From Polaromonas sp. (GTDB taxonomy: Bacteria; Pseudomonadota; Gammaproteobacteria; Burkholderiales; Burkholderiaceae_C), in contig JABMMH010000196.1 of NCBI GenBank assembly GCA_013205645.1, forward strand, positions 1 to 7,735: a stretch of DNA of 7,735 nt. The letters run 5' to 3'. Below the pieces are notes generated by a model. The model was not told the DNA's origin. It saw nothing but the letters and a program-made list of their open reading frames with translations, and searched no databases. Of the stretch, positions 6,423 to 7,735 are shown piece after piece. Positions within the stretch are counted from its first letter, which is position 1, and each line of letters starts with the position of its first letter. The translations under genes were made by a program, and so were the position numbers.

Positions 6423-7016
6423 TCAGAACCGGTACTTCAAACCTACCGAGGTGGTGTTGATGTGTTCACGGGTACCTGCCAACTGCACGTTGGTCTGATT
6501 CCATTCCGCCACCGCAGCCAACTGCGGATTGATGTCGAAGTTCAGACCCACGCCGTAGGTGGTGCCCCAGCCATGGTCGCTGACTTGACTCGCGCCATCA
6601 TTGACCTTGGTACGGCTGTACATGGTTCCCAGCTTGGCAAAGCCACTGAAGGACTCGCTCAATGGCATCACGCCAACGGCCTTGAGGCTAAAACCATAGG
6701 CCTCGACAGAACTGGCGCCACGGCTCATGCTGCCGAAGTCAGCCATGCCGATTTCCAAGCCAAAATTCTTGTTCCACATGCCGCCAGCGTAAGCGTCATA
6801 AGCCGTTGCGTTGCGTGCAGAATTTAGGTCGGTACGACCGGCATTCAGGCCGATATAACGGCCGCCTTTGGGCGTGTACCAATCTGAGCCCGAAGACATG
6901 CTGGAGCCCGTCATGCCGGCGGATGCGCCTGTGCTTTGGGCGTGAGCTGTGACACCCATGCCCAAGGTAGCAATAGCCAAAGCGATGCCTGAAAATTGAC
7001 GTAGATTTTTATTCAT
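6423..7016 (-). CDS. Small outer-membrane beta-barrel protein (OmpA/OmpX-like barrel fold)
   Basis: The 197-residue product begins with a textbook Sec signal peptide: MNKNLR, a hydrophobic core at about 8-23, then AHA at 24-26 before Gln27, the probable cleavage site. A flexible Ser/Gly/Met-rich stretch (about 28-45) follows, then WYTPKGGRYIGLNAG. The rest alternates polar and hydrophobic residues in about eight strand-like segments (near 53-60, 72-80, 84-92, 104-117, 123-134, 149-160, 164-174 and 187-197). It ends in GLKYRF, whose terminal Phe is the usual outer-membrane insertion signal. This fits a stand-alone eight-stranded barrel like the OmpA N-terminal domain or OmpX; there is no OmpA peptidoglycan-binding domain. 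Such proteins act in envelope integrity or adhesion, and I cannot specify which here. ATG 7016 is chosen because of the signal peptide and the AAGGA Shine-Dalgarno at 7023-7027. The gene has its own terminator and lies upstream of ompR-envZ on the same strand. Confidence 0.85.
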   Translation of the reverse strand: MNKNLRQFSGIALAIATLGMGVTAHAQSTGASAGMTGSSMSSGSDWYTPKGGRYIGLNAGRTDLNSARNATAYDAYAGGMWNKNFGLEIGMADFGSMSRGASSVEAYGFSLKAVGVMPLSESFSGFAKLGTMYSRTKVNDGASQVSDHGWGTTYGVGLNFDINPQLAAVAEWNQTNVQLAGTREHINTTSVGLKYRF

Positions 7017-7219
7017 ATTAATTCCTTCGATGGTCAGTCTGATAGCTAGAAAATTGAAGCCATTGACTGATGAATTAATTATGCGGATGAAGTGGCTTCG
7101 CATGTGTCGGAAACCAAGGGGTTGCCATGTAGGACAAGCGGCCTCTTCTTTGTTCGTGCCTGTCTGATGCAGGCGACAAACATGCAAGCAGCAGCTCGGT
7201 GGCAGGCCACAATAGGCTC
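7017..7219. other. Divergent intergenic region between the barrel gene and the amidohydrolase gene
   Basis: This 203-bp spacer must hold the promoters of both divergent genes. It is AT-richer than its surroundings near 7017-7083, with two AATTAAT-type stretches. I found no pair of -35 and -10 hexamers good enough to call on either strand. A GAAACCAAG motif at 7110-7118 (plus strand) resembles the core of an OmpR site, but the match is short. A 5-bp inverted repeat (GCCTG and CAGGC) near 7160-7175 is too weak to call. No small gene or RNA is supported here. Confidence 0.5.
7023..7027 (-). promoter_or_regulatory. Shine-Dalgarno sequence of the outer-membrane protein gene
   Basis: The minus strand reads AAGGA followed by six bases and then ATG at 7016. 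It is the clearest ribosome-binding site in the window and fixes the start at the signal peptide, not at an in-frame upstream codon near 7187. The strength suits an abundant envelope protein. Confidence 0.8.
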
Positions 7220-7735
7220 ATGACTTCCTATATTCGTTATCTCCCAGGCAACAGCCCATTGGTTTTGGACTCGCCGCACAGTGGCACTGACTATCCCGCC
7301 GATTTCGCCTATGCCTGCACCTTGCAGGCGCTGCGCAGCGCTGAAGACACGCACGTCGACAAGCTCTACGACTTCGCCCCCGGACTCGGCGTGCACTGGA
7401 TTGAAGCGATGTTCCCGCGCAGCTATCTGGATGCGAACCGCGACACCACCGAGATCGATGTCAGACTGCTCGATGGGAAGTGGCCGGGCGCCGTGGCGAC
7501 CGATCCAAAAATGCTGGCCAAAGTCAAACTCGGCAAGGGTGTGATCTGGCGCACCACTGACGATGGTGTACCACTTTATGATCGAAAACTATCGGTTGCC
7601 GAGGTGCAGGCCCGCATTGCGAATTGCTGGGTGCCGTATTACGCGGCAGTGGCTGAAGCGATTGACGCGGCGCATGCCCAACACGGCTACAGCATCCACG
7701 TCAACTGCCATTCCATGCCGGCGATTGCGTCCAGC
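7220..7735 (+). CDS. N-formylglutamate amidohydrolase family protein (3' end beyond the window)
   Basis: The visible 172 codons run in frame from ATG 7220 to the window edge. The family hydrolyses N-formyl-L-glutamate to formate and glutamate, the last step of one histidine-degradation route, in the cytoplasm. Visible family signatures are LVLDSPHSGTDYP at 14-26 (His20), EDTHVDKLYDFAP at 42-54, FPRSYLDANRDTTEIDVRLL at 65-84, and HVNCHSMPAIAS near the edge (His164). The acidic and His residues in these motifs are the likely metal and catalytic ligands, which I infer from the family. Usual length is about 260-290 residues, so roughly the last third is missing. The start has only a weak AGG about six bases upstream. 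No other hut gene is visible, so a histidine-catabolic role is unproven here; related family members act on other N-formyl or N-acyl amino acids. It is divergent from the barrel gene. Confidence 0.87.
   Translation, partial: MTSYIRYLPGNSPLVLDSPHSGTDYPADFAYACTLQALRSAEDTHVDKLYDFAPGLGVHWIEAMFPRSYLDANRDTTEIDVRLLDGKWPGAVATDPKMLAKVKLGKGVIWRTTDDGVPLYDRKLSVAEVQARIANCWVPYYAAVAEAIDAAHAQHGYSIHVNCHSMPAIASS

Noticed and set aside
6285..6827. A 180-codon plus-strand frame across the terminator and the barrel gene
   Set aside because: It reads through a strong intrinsic terminator hairpin and is antisense to a gene with a signal peptide, a Shine-Dalgarno sequence and a C-terminal Phe. It has no domain of its own.
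7017..7187. Upstream extension of the barrel protein to a start near 7187 (254 residues)
   Set aside because: The extension would bury the signal peptide inside the protein. The ATG at 7016 has an excellent AAGGA ribosome-binding site and gives a standard Sec leader.

Overview
The window looks like chromosomal core DNA of a betaproteobacterium, most likely Burkholderiales and probably Comamonadaceae-like. That is inferred from remembered protein style: the IspD motif PCAGLGAR, the IspF start FRIGEGWDTHAL, an OmpR nearly colinear with E. coli OmpR, and moderately GC-rich coding DNA. No rRNA, tRNA, CRISPR array, insertion sequence, phage gene or other mobile element is visible. Coding density is high and no gene-free stretch exceeds about 205 bases.

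Layout, left to right. (1) Positions 1-2680, minus strand: the first 893 codons of mfd, the transcription-repair coupling factor, cut by the left edge. (2) Positions 2681-2787: a divergent intergenic region with back-to-back -10-like hexamers and a C/G-tract hairpin at the 5' end of the presumed mfd leader. (3) Positions 2788-4131, plus strand: ispD and ispF, two steps of the methylerythritol phosphate (MEP) isoprenoid pathway, in an apparent two-gene operon. (4) Positions 4112-6231, minus strand: an ompR-envZ two-component operon, regulator first, whose kinase gene overlaps the 3' end of ispF by 20 bp tail to tail. (5) Positions 6232-6422: the ompR upstream region with OmpR-box-like half-sites, then an intrinsic terminator for the next gene. 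(6) Positions 6423-7016, minus strand: a small secreted beta-barrel outer-membrane protein with a clear signal peptide and Shine-Dalgarno sequence. (7) Positions 7017-7219: a divergent intergenic region. (8) Positions 7220-7735, plus strand: the first 172 codons of an N-formylglutamate amidohydrolase-family protein, cut by the right edge.

How they work together: mfd removes RNA polymerase stalled at DNA lesions and recruits UvrA, and is unrelated to the divergent isoprenoid genes. IspD and IspF act two steps apart in one pathway. EnvZ and OmpR form an osmosensing or envelope-sensing phosphorelay whose usual targets are outer-membrane proteins, so the barrel gene directly upstream on the same strand is a natural candidate target. 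A terminator separates it from ompR, so it is not co-transcribed with ompR.

I see no convincing undescribed system. The points worth a second look are regulatory or architectural: possible OmpR autoregulation, the 20-bp convergent ispF/envZ overlap, the shared mfd/ispD promoter region, an insertion in the IspD nucleotide-binding loop, and uncertain starts for ispF and ompR.
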